Assembly: GCA_035610365.1 (NCBI GenBank)
Contig: CM069438.1
Span: 35,519,869 to 35,583,868 of the forward strand
DNA length: 64,000 nucleotides
Direction of reading: 5' to 3'
Origin: Aquatica leii
Taxonomy: Eukaryota > Arthropoda > Insecta > Coleoptera > Lampyridae
Made by a program: the position numbers and the translations under genes. The notes beneath the pieces were generated by a model, which saw only the letters and a list, made by a program, of their open reading frames with translations, was not told where the DNA came from and did not search any database. Positions 1 to 10,300 of this stretch are shown here, one piece after another; the first letter of the stretch is position 1; each line of letters opens with the position of its first letter.

Positions 1-733
1 GTGTTATGTGTGAGATGGCGCTGATTTCACAAAGTTTGTAGTGTATTTAGAAAATATAACTATTTTGTTTTAATATTAATTTTAGTGTGTAGCTTTGATC
101 TTATTTTATTAAAAAAAACATAGTCTTGACAGCATTTTTTACTGAAAAAGTCATAATTTTTTTTTATTAGTGTCTTAGTCAGATCGACTTACTTAAGTGC
201 ACGAGTTTTAGGCTAAAATTTATTTTTAGACAGTTCTAGGTACAACTATTTTCTTAATTAGTACAACTAAGCACAATACAACACTCGAATTCTTTCAAAT
301 TCTTTTGAACAAAATCCCAACACTTTTATCTCAAGGTGTATACCAAATGTCCTGTTCGTGTAATTTAGTCTGCATTGGTGAATCTGGTCGTTCTGTTTTT
401 TCGCGCTTGATAAACCGAACTAAATTGCAAACGTAGTTGTGTGAGATGTTAACTTATTTCTAAAATCATCAGATTCTCCCAATGTAAACAATTTTAAAAT
501 AACCCTCGTATACAACTATTTAAACAATTATACTTTTTATCAACCAAATAATTGCTACCTTTTCTTGTCGTATGAGTTGTATGGTTGTTAATCACTGGGA
601 AACGTGCATACCGCAAATTCGCCGGAAACTAATTATCTTTCGTCCTGTTTGTGGGAGTTTCTTGCATACCCAAAATTTGACTCTTAATCGGAGTACAGTT
701 TTTTTTATTGTACTTGTCGCTTGGTTATTTAAC
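1..733. other. Upstream spacer, no gene seen
   Basis: AT-rich sequence with no convincing open frame. The frame that contains the first coding exon is open back to an ATG at 572, but those residues look unlike a protein start and precede a clear signal peptide, so I treat 572-733 as 5' untranslated or promoter sequence. Confidence 0.5.
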
Positions 734-1852
734 ATGCAGGTGTGCGTTCTATTGACTTTAGTCGTGGGTGCGTTTGGTGCATCCACCACTATCTTTACAA
801 CAGTTAGCGATGCAACGTCATCTGAAACATCTTGTCACGAAGGTGAATGCACATCAATCAGAAACTGTTTAAGCAATGATGGAGTAATCCAAGACTCGTA
901 AATCTAGCATTTGTTTTTAAATATCTAGCTGTAAATATACTTGTAGATCTTTGTGCACGTGTCCAGATGTTTATTGTTGTTACTCAACGTTAGCAACTGA
1001 AAGTTCAAGCAGCGAAAGTACACCGTCGACTGAATCTACGTTCAGGTATTTAAGTATATGCATAATAAAATATGTTTTAAATTGTTTCATAGTTCGAGTA
1101 TAGCGTCTTCTGAACAAACGTCTTCTACATCGTCATCTGAAACTTCGACACTTTCGTCAGTAAGTACCAATGCTGTTTCAGAAGCTTCTTTATCTACAGC
1201 ATCCACCATCGCGGTTTCGGAAGAATCGTCTCCTTCTTCTTCATCTGAAGTATCTGCACGGATTACAAACTTAAACGCAGAAGAATCGTCTTCTTTTGTT
1301 TCTGAAATATCTACAGAAACTACTATTACAAACCTAATTGAGGAAGAATCGTCTCCTTCTTCTTCATCTGAAGTATCTGCACTGATTACAAACTTAAACG
1401 CGGAAAAATTGTCTTCTTCTGTTTCTGAAATATCTACAGAAACTACTATTACAGATCTAATTGAGGAAGAATCGTCCCCTTCTTCTTCATCTGAAGTACC
1501 TGCACTAATTACAAACTTAAACACCGAAGAATCGTCTTCTTCTGTTTCGGATGTTACTAACGTAATCCTAGAAGAATCGTCACCATCTTCGGAAATTGCC
1601 ACAAATGTTTATACACATTCAGATGAAAAACTTGTAACTGCTACTTTTCCCAACATTGAAAGTACAAGCGAGTCTGAGAGTGATTGTACGCCGTGGGTTT
1701 GTTTGGAAAAAGACGAGTGCGATAATTTAGGTGGTACTGAAGTAACTGACACGTAATAATTTACGTTCTCAATATGAATATGATAATTTCAATTTTTTTT
1801 TAGACAAAGTTGTCCAAAACCGTACACAAAATGCTGTTTTTCTAGTGACTAA
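734..1852 (+). CDS. Secreted protein with two clip-like six-Cys modules and a Ser-rich repeat spacer (spliced, 323 aa)
   Basis: I propose four exons: 734-897, 947-1045, 1093-1752 and 1804-1852. All introns have GT-AG ends, are about 47-51 bp long and keep frame. The start at 734 gives a hydrophobic signal peptide (MQVCVLLTLVVGAFG), so the product is probably secreted. Residues ~30-63 form a cysteine module, C-x4-C-x5-C-x12-C-x6-CC. The middle is Ser/Thr/Glu-rich and mucin-like. The C-terminus repeats the module as C-x4-C-x5-C-x13-C-x6-CC and then stops. This spacing with a closing CC pair is typical of arthropod clip domains, which usually precede serine proteases or their inactive homologues; no protease domain is present. 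Each module is cut by a phase-2 intron between its third and fourth cysteine, so one probably arose by duplicating the other. Function is unknown; an extracellular, cuticle or immune role is only a guess. A chitin-binding or other small Cys-rich fold is the main alternative. Confidence 0.62.
1220..1590 (+). repeat. Degenerate 123-bp (41-codon) coding tandem repeat
   Basis: Units start at about 1220, 1343 and 1466, at GAAGAATCGTC followed by a TCTTCTTCATCTGAAG stretch, and a partial fourth copy follows. Each encodes a block of the type ESSPSSSSEV, then ITNLN, then an EIST-like segment. The period is a multiple of three, so copy-number change would keep the frame. The antisense strand is also open here because serine codons read backwards give few stops; that open frame is a shadow. 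Confidence 0.85.
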
Positions 1853-1920
1853 TCGTTTGGATTCTTCAAGTTTTGAAGAAGTTATAAAATTTGCTTCATG
1901 GATTAATTATAATTATTATG

Positions 1921-1926
1921 AATAAA
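1921..1926 (+). promoter_or_regulatory. Polyadenylation signal AATAAA
   Basis: This canonical hexamer lies about 70 bp past the stop codon of the clip-like gene, in AT-rich sequence. Placement fits a short 3' untranslated region; the exact cleavage site cannot be seen. Confidence 0.5.
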
Positions 1927-2133
1927 ACAATACTGAATAAAAATATTTTTTATAAATTCTATATCAATAAAAAAAAGTATCGAAAAAAGAACGTAAAAAA
2001 ACGAATGAAATATAGCATAAAAATGGAAAACAGAATAGAGAATGTGGATAATAAAAAAGAGATTTTAATGCTAGAGCAAGAAAAAAATGCAAAAATAATA
2101 AAGTAAACAAAAAAGGAAAGAAATTGTCAGAGT

Positions 2134-2231
2134 TACCCAGGCAGCACGTTAACGTCATATGACGACATTGACACGTCTTAATGACGTACGTAGTTTTGAC
2201 GTCAATAAAACGTAATGTGCTGTCTGGGTAT
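2134..2231. mobile_element. Short palindromic MITE, ACCCAGGCAGCAC termini
   Basis: The left end TACCCAGGCAGCAC is mirrored by GTGCTGTCTGGGTA on the right with one mismatch. The ~98-bp interior is dense in ACGTCA/TGACGT words. A TA target duplication is possible but cannot be separated from the terminus. No coding capacity. The superfamily is not assigned. The element at 32498-33111 has related ends (ACCCATGTAGCAA). Confidence 0.7.
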
Positions 2232-2935
2232 AGCCCAGGCAAATTAGACATATGCTTCCCAAAAAATCATCTAAAACTGGAAAGTGTTTTAATGCCTTTT
2301 GGAGGTCTCAAATAAAAGTCCTGTGAGCTTGCGACGGATTCTCAGTTCTGCTTAAATTGTGGGAGTAAAACCACGAAATTTTCGCACTTTTTTTAGTTTT
2401 TTGCTTATAACTACTAGACGACGCATCCTACCGAAAATTTTATTCGAAGTATTTTTAAGAAGGATTAAATTATACGTCGAATAGTTTTTGATCAGTAAAA
2501 ATCGGTTCAGCCGTTTAGCCGCCATCGATTTTCAAAATTGGGTCATTTTTACCAACTTGGCTAAAAAGTTCTGCCCTTTGAATGGATTATATGAATCATT
2601 TCATGATATTTTATTCAATGACAATCATCCAGAGGCGAATCTAAAAGTGTGGGTAAGAGGGGGCACGGCCCTCTTTTGAAATTTTAAATCTAATCCTAAT
2701 TTTTAATAAAATCTTAATTGTTCTGGGCTTTCAGAAATTCTAGGATTCGTGCCTCCCTACATTCCTATTGGATTCGCACCAAGAAACTCCAAAATAATGT
2801 TGTTATGTGGTTTTAAAATATAAGAAAGCATTATAATAAAAATTTTATTAAAGATAAAAACAGATTTTTTTCGCTGTTTAGAAAAAGACGGTCGCTCTTC
2901 GCCGATTACGTCATCCACCTCCTCATCCTGGGAAT
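2232..2935. other. AT-rich spacer / probable 3' flank of the nuclease-like pseudogene
   Basis: No supported gene. The stretch around 2400-2560 (ATAACTACTAGACGACGC, then CGGTTCAGCCGTTT) looks like repetitive non-coding sequence, perhaps the 3' untranslated part of the element on the minus strand at 2940-6480. Confidence 0.4.
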
Positions 2936-2939
2936 CTTG

Positions 2940-5900
2940 AGAATGATAATTCATTTCATGCTCTTCTTGCTCCACACTGGGTGGCATCAAGTATAACATC
3001 CTTGTCTTCAGAGACGGAATTGAGGCATGCGTGCCCATTGCAGGTTATGCAGATGATGGTGCATTTTATCTCTGCCTTCCTTTCTTACATGTGGACGATA
3101 TGGAATTGAAAGGTTCGTGTTGGGCCGGTGGATCAGTCGTTGTGATGGGAGTTAACCCATTGGTAGTTATTTTCCATCCCATCTCTCTGGATCTAGTACA
3201 TTACTCTTCCATACCTGCACTTGTAAATAAGTTCTGAAGGAGTGCTGGCGAGCAGCCGCTTCTGTAGGAAGCAAGGACGCCAAGTCAAAATTCGTTTTTC
3301 AAAGCGACCTCCAGAAGAGGTAAAACCTCATCTGATTAAAAGACTTGCAGCTCCCACCCGTGTACAAGGTTTTTATGCCAACTTGATCAAAGAGGTTTTG
3401 GTCTGCTATGAATTTCTGGATCAATTTCATTTTCCCCTGGCGGAAAAATGAGGATGTAGTGTCGCACCCCGTGAAGGCGTGGAGAAACAGGGCATGCTTT
3501 CTCATGTCTTCAGGCAGTTGGCAATTGCTCGGACTGTAAACCACAGTTTCCTGGTTCTGCTTTCCGAATTTGATCAGGAACACGTTGGAGGTTTGCTCTT
3601 CAAGAACTGCATCATGAAAAGTGAGCAGGACTAACAGATCGGTGTCCTCTTCCACTCTGAAAACATTGCCTCCCTTTTTAGACCTCTCCATTGCTGTGTT
3701 CACTATCAGAGAATCTGCATCTTCCAAAGCTTGCTTCACGTAAATGCTTTCGTCCATCAGTTTGTTTGTCAGCATCGATATGAGATGTTTTTTGTTGTGA
3801 TCATTCAACAAGAAACGATCTTTTGGCATTGTGGCCTTGGTATGTTTCTGGAATATAACCGACAAAGATGACATAGCGCGGGCTCTTTGCGCTCTTTCAG
3901 AAGACTTTATACTTTTCTCGGCGACATCCTCTAAGTATCCATCAAAAACTATAGTGATACTGTAAGACTTATAATTCGATTTCACGTAATTTATGCACTT
4001 GTGAACATTATTAGAAAACTGTTCTCCGCTGTTCCACACAACTCTGTGCAGGAGGACACCACCATCCACTACATAGTTTACATTCACAGTGAGATCCACT
4101 GGGATAGGAGTGAACAGCTTGTATAGTTCAAATTTTCTACTCTTCCGCATCATGCCGTCATCATCAAACAGTGGAAGTGGGTACGGGGTCAATTCGAATT
4201 CAAAGTACAATTCAAACTGAAGCTGTGATTTTATGTGAAATGGAATGCGGCGGAACAGAGTGTCCGGACTGATTCTCCATTGATCTTTGCTGTAGCCTTC
4301 ACGGCTCGTAGAGATACCACTCGGCTTTTTCTGCTAAGTTGAAGTTTTTCCCTTCAATGGTTTTCATACTGGCAGTGCCCTTTTCAAACGCTTTGTGCCA
4401 GTTGATGCTGTCATCTGCTATAACTCCTGTTCTGATGGACATGGAGAGAACTCATTTCAGGAAATGGGTCATGGCACTGAAACCATTCGCTGAATTTCTG
4501 CAAATCGCTATCGTCCCTCCGTATTCTGGAGTTTGTCGTATCAACATGCTGATCGGATGTTGAGAAGGAAACCTCACAGTACTCTTCAATTTGATGACAA
4601 ACATCCACTGCAGTGGACATGCCAGCGATCCACCGGGCTAGAGTTCCATCGCTGACTCTCCACCCACGGAATAGCCCTCCACAAGAAGATATTGCTCTCA
4701 TGAGCACTTGCTCGATGGTCATATCTGACCATATTCCGGACCAATGCCTTTCGCTACGTGTTATTGTGAAGTAATATTATACAACAAACTGTAGATATTC
4801 AGCATGGGTCAGTTTTGTATTGAGGTTCTCCATATCTAGTTGAAGTGTCCACTGGTGTGAAAATATGGAATCATGTTTCTTGTCGTATAGTTTAGTGTTG
4901 TTCATTTCTGTATTGTTGATTGCGTCGTTTTGTAAATAATTTTTGAAAATATGAAAATAAAGTTCAGTTCAAACTTTGTCTGTCAGCTTTGCTTCTTGAG
5001 ATGTGGACATCGTCTGTAGAATTATTTTGACCTTAGCGAACTCGTACAGCACGAGAATAGCAATGGCTTGACATCATCGTTTTTGTCGAAGCCATCGCGA
5101 AGCAAACACTCCACAAATCTTAGAAGCCGCTGCTGTTCATAGTTGTACCCATATAAGACATGAGGAAGTAAAAACCCTCAAGTCGCACGGTAACACAACT
5201 TAAATCGCTATCTGGACCGGCAGAAGCAAGAATTTTCCTTGCTTTTAACCAAAGTGGATGGTTCAAAGTGACAAAACAGCAGCGTTGGCGGAGCTCTCTG
5301 CATTTCTCAGCAGCTACTGTGAAGGTTGTGTAGATTGTATCAAAATCTAAGAGAGGGACTCTAATGAACGGGAGGCACAGTATACATGAGGTCATGTAAA
5401 GCTCATTTGATGTTATGGTCTCAATGAAGCCATTCCACCCTGGAAGGTCAATATGTTCATTCCACTTCCCAAACATCCAGAGCAAATCTACCGACCTTGG
5501 CAATACTTCTCTCTCCACGTTGTCAGTTATGGTCTTCATAGCCAGGGTGACTAAACCACCACCACTTGGTTGGTCAAAGTGCTGCAGCGGAATGCTCCCA
5601 TAATTTCAGGTTGGTTTTGGTATGGCCTTCACCTTTTTAATAGGAGCCCTTGTGACCAGTGATTTCTTTGACGTAAAACATTGGATGCCTCCCATGCATG
5701 AAATGTATCTCGACCATTAATAGTGTCCATGTTTATGTCAGCGTTATCAAAAACGAACTGAGCGAAAGAATTATTCACTATAATATCCAGGAACTGCTGC
5801 AGAGTGGATACCTCAAATTTCTGACTTCTCCATATGAAGAGCTAAATCCCAAGGCTGAATGTACGTCTATCAAATGTTTTGACCCGTACTTCCTGTAGAT

Positions 5901-6480
5901 CAAAGTTCCGACTCCGAGGAAGATGGAAGAGGTGAATGACCGTGGTCGGATTGCTGTGATCAGAGAATAAGCAATGGCTTGGAGTTTCTTTTCCACTTTC
6001 TTCTCCGCATCGATTTTCATTTTTCGAGGAGTTACTATGGTTGCCAAAAGTAACTGGAGAAAATCTGGAATGTCATTGCTTGCATTTTGTAAAAACATGT
6101 CAAGAGAGGGATATTTATCCAAAGAGTACAGTACAGTTGACCTGATGTTTTCACGTATTATTTCGGCAGCTGCTTTCACAACTCTCATACGTTCTTCATC
6201 TACATCATTACTTCTGGATTGATACCAGATGTTGGTCAAAATTTTGTGCTCTATGTTTTGGTAGCATATTGTTGACTGCCTGAATTGATTGCTCCCACGC
6301 CCCAATTACTTCTCCTAATCTTTCAGATTGTCAAGAATATGATCCTTGCTGGGAATAGTGCCTTGGTATTCTTGGAGAATCTCTTCCAGTGAAAATTGAC
6401 AGAAATCTTCATTCTGTTCCATATACTTGACGATGAAGTCAAACGGACTCGATCATTTTAACATTCTTCTCGGGCCACCC
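2940..6480 (-). pseudogene. Decayed copy of a multicopy arthropod protein family with a FEN1/XPG-like nuclease region
   Basis: Collinear fragments on the minus strand, N- to C-terminal, lie at about 6305-5778, 5539-5120, 4722-4411, 4210-3299 and ~3250-2990. They are separated by frameshifts and stops. Recognisable blocks include an RPRSF..S.FLGVG..I.RKYGSKHLIDV..SLGF segment, a PGWNGFIE block, a VRLEGFYFLMSYMG block, a GGLFRGW block with DQHVD, then the nuclease-like region. A cysteine-rich tail (KCTIICITCNGHACLN at ~3080-3030) closes it. I recognise this arrangement as a large, unnamed, highly repeated family in arthropod genomes, but know no gene symbol. It behaves like a mobile or virus-like gene, not a single-copy host gene; no terminal repeats could be assigned to it. 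Confidence 0.7.
3299..4210 (-). pseudogene. FEN1/XPG-like nuclease-fold segment (303-codon open frame of the pseudogene)
   Basis: This is the longest uninterrupted piece of the decayed gene. Acidic motifs occur in the order expected of a PIN/FEN1-type nuclease: ALEDADSLIV, then VEEDTDLLVLL, then FTGCDTTSSF. They match in position the EAEA-, EDTD- and GCDY-like motifs of the FEN1/XPG family. Acidic residues are retained, although upstream fragments are broken, so the segment is unlikely to be expressed as a working protein. The homology is read from motifs only; a structure prediction would test it. Confidence 0.6.
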
Positions 6481-7377
6481 CCGATCTTTTTTAACACAAG
6501 AAGGGGCGGTAGCAGCTTGAGAACGTACCAAGAAGAAATTTTGTTTGCACTGGCCGTGATACCGACCTTCAGCTGCGACTAAATCGGTTTCAGATGTGAG
6601 GTTACGCAGAAGACTCTAACCCTCTAACCCCATTCATCACCTCTAGCTCTAGCAGCATTTCTTATAATGTCAATGGTCTCCATAGTCATAACCCTACGCA
6701 CGAACTCGTTCACTTACTTCCTTTTGACACGATCCTTTTGCGCACCTCTCTCATGCTTCAAGATACTACGTTCCTTTGTGTAGGCAGAAAAACTAGAAAA
6801 TAAAATTACATAAAAACCAGCAGTTAAGACAATTCATACAAAGTCTGCCACTGTTCTAATAATTGTTAGTTTTTAATTTCTTTCGAAGACGAGCTCCATA
6901 GGAATTAAAAATTGAAAAAGACACAGAAAGTATTAATAATAAATATTATAATATTTGTTTATTGACGTCAATTTTACGTTAACATGGCGTTCTATATTGG
7001 TCATTAGTTAACGTTGTTATCATAAGAACAGACAAATTGATAGACTTAAAACGTTAACTCACTAAAAACCGTTCCTCATTAACTTTTTCCTATCAGTGTA
7101 AAACGCGCTTTAATTGTCGATATTACAGCACCCTGTTTTTCAAAATTAAGAAACGTCAGAAAATTATTTTTTTTTTAATAACCACAACGTGTCCGTCACA
7201 GTCCGTCATCAAAGTGACACAAAAAACACGGTTTTTACGGTGACGTCCTTAACACAAAGGATAAGAAATTTGAACTGTTTAAATCCCCTACTCCGAACAC
7301 GAAATTAGTTTCCAACTACAATCTGTTGCAGCTAACAAGCATATTTTACTTTTCTTAATTTTTGTGTTTATTTATAA
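6481..7377. other. Spacer upstream of the TJAP1-like gene
   Basis: No gene seen. The part from ~6950 to 7230 contains TGACGTCA and GTTAAC words like those inside the MITE at 2134-2231, so it may hold another relic of that kind. The promoter of the TJAP1-like gene should lie near 7250-7377, but no TATA box or initiator stands out. Confidence 0.4.
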
Positions 7378-10300
7378 ATGGCAAACGACAAGTACAATCA
7401 ATGCAAGGTAGGTTTCAGTTTATTTTTACAACCGAAAAATTCATATCTGTATTAGGAATGTGGGTGCCAGTGCGGGAAATGCGTTATCAACGATCACGAT
7501 GTGCACCTACACGTCGAGATAGAAAATCTCAAACAAAAACTGTTGGAAAGGGACAGTCACATTGCGACTATGGAGACGAACGTTTTAAACGAAGCCAACA
7601 AGTACCCGAGTGGAGAACTCGTCGCCCTACAAGAAGAATTAATCACCTGGCAAGATAAATACAAACGTCTTTACGAAGCACACAGGCGAATACAGAGGGT
7701 CAACCAGGGCTTAGAGGATAAGTTGTTGAAACTCGTCGATGTCACCGAAACCGAAAAGAATGCCTTAACTAAAGATATCGCAACATTATCTCATAAACTA
7801 GCCGAGGCTAATTACACAGTCAAAAAATTAACCGAAGACAATGTAAGTTTTGTTTTAGTTTAAGTCGTCGTCTTATTAAGTAGATGGGTTTTTAGGAAAG
7901 GTATAAAAACGACGTGGCTTTGGCGATACAATTCCTTCAATGCAAACAAAGTAATTTTGTGTCGCAAAAACTCGATTCGGTAAGTTATTTTTAACTATTT
8001 ATTTATAAGGAGAAAGCGGTGATTATTATGCAAATAAACGTCTTGGAGACGCTTTCACGTTGTTGTTAAGTGTTTTAATGTTTTTATTTACTTAAGCTGG
8101 TTCTTGTTTGTACATTCAAGGCCGCATAAAGGTATTGTTTTAATTTGCACGTAATTAAACGCTTTGTTTACTCTTTCGCAATTCTATATCTTCAGGCAGC
8201 GGTGTAAAGGGTATTTGAACAGGCTTTATTTATAGTTTTATCTACGTGGTGATTCAGATTTGATAGAGCTAAATTTTTTATTAATTGTCGAATTTGCTTT
8301 GTACTTTGAGATATTTTCTATTAAAAGTCAAGGGCGTTTCACTGAATATTTCTAGAAGGGTTTAAATATTCTGCCGTTGCTCCTAGATAAAATGACACTA
8401 AAGAACGAATTCTTCTAATGGTCTCCAATTAAAAACAACAAAACTTTTTAAATTGTGAACTTAACCGTTTCAATCGTATTTAATATTGAGCTGCTATCCG
8501 ACGTAGCACAGTATCAATAAAACCAAACTATCTGAATTAGTGACAACGTATCACAAGAAGGTTCAATGCAAACGCTACGAACTTCAGAATAATAACATTA
8601 CATGGTAACATAAACCTTGATCAGCTCACGTTTGTCGAAAGCGGTCGTAGGTAATGATTTCTAAAGAGAAGGGAAGAAAAACAATTACAATTCAAGCACA
8701 AGAAGCTTTAATACAAAGGCTATGACCCACGCATTATTAACGTTACGAATTAAGGCTGACAAAATAAGTCTTACTTAACTCGCACTTGTCGGAAGCGGTC
8801 GTAGGTAATGGTCTTAAAAGAAATGCGTTTTATCGCCTAGAAACGTTGAATTAAGAAGACTAGATCAGTCAATTGAATTCTTTTGAACTTTTTGAAGAGA
8901 CTTGTACATATAACTCGTAACACAACCACAGGAAAAATTTAATTAGTAGCTTCAGTGTAAATATTGTGAATCTAACAATACTGTTACACAGCTCATTTTG
9001 TCGGAAGTGGTCGTAGGCAAGGCGTTATATCTCGTGGATAAGAAGACTGGATTAAACCATTGAGTTTTTTCGAAGAGACCTGACAAAATTGTACATATAA
9101 CGTGTAACACAACCAGAGGAAAAATGTAATTAAATTTGTAAAGTTAATTGAAAGAAAGAAATGACCATTAAATAAGTGATAAACAACGTATTACAATTGA
9201 AGCACAAGAAGCTTTAACGTAAACGCTATGACCCACAGAATATTAACGTTAGGGATTAAAAGAAACAAAAACATCTCGCTCAAAGTGTACTTGTCAAAAA
9301 CGTCGTAGGTAATGAACTAATGATCTTAAAAGAAATGCGCGTTATCGCTGAGAAAATTTTAATCCAGTTGTGTCAGGTAACGCGTAGTAATTGTTACAGA
9401 ACAGACATAAGTAATAGGACAAAAGTTGATAAATCTCACTTATCTCTTTCTTTGTCTCAAATTCTTTAAAGGAATGAATATTTATGTGAGAATGAAGCTT
9501 TAGTGTAAATATTGTGAATCTAAGATTGATGCTACACAGCTCATTTTGTCGGAAGTGGTCGTAGGCAAGGCGTTATATCCTGTGGATAAGAAGACTAGAT
9601 CAAACCATTGAGTTTTTTCGAAGAGACCTGACAAAATTGTACATATAACGTGTAACACAACCAGAGGAAAAATGTAATTAAGTTTGTAAAGTTAACAATC
9701 ATATGTAATAGGACAGAAGTCTATTCTTCTTCTTCTCGAGTCCTTAAACCAAAAGTTTTATATGTCCTTCCAGTGGCGGGCACAGGCTATGGCCCTGTCG
9801 GTGGCTGCGGTGAGGTCCTCCATGGTGCATTTTTCGTCGAGGAGTCGGCAGATCGGGAAATGTTCCATGGTCTGTCTTTCCCCGCAGTCGCATAAATCGC
9901 TGTCGCTAGAGTACCCCCACTTGGTCATGTTGACTTTGGATCTGCCAGTTCTAGTGCGTAGGCGGTTTAGGCTTTTCCACGTAGTCCAGTCCAGATCACC
10001 GCCAGCGGGTAGGTGTTCTCCCACTTCTAGGCTGGTACCGTCGATTGCGTCGGTGTTTTTAACGCGTTCGCGCCATGAATCCAACCTCGCTGCTTTAGCT
10101 GTTGATTCCAGGGGTTTCTCGGGTATGAAGCTTTTTCGGGATTTTAGGCGTTTGTCGACGTTGGTATGGCCGTACAATGGATGTCTGGGGTCCTCTAGTT
10201 GCCTCAGTTTTTCCCGCCTACTCGCTACATTTCTTCTTATGTCTGGTGGAGCAATACCGGCTAATAGGTAGAGGCTGTTGATGGGTGTCGGTTTCAGGCA

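Noticed and set aside
1004..1045. Shorter version of exon 2 of the clip-like gene using an acceptor at 1002-1003
   Set aside because: It also keeps frame, but drops the second half of the first cysteine module. The acceptor at 945-946 restores a module with the same spacing as the C-terminal one.
1087..1602. 171-codon minus-strand open frame opposite the Ser-rich exon
   Set aside because: It is an acidic shadow of the coding repeat; the plus-strand frame has a signal peptide, splice sites and paired cysteine modules.
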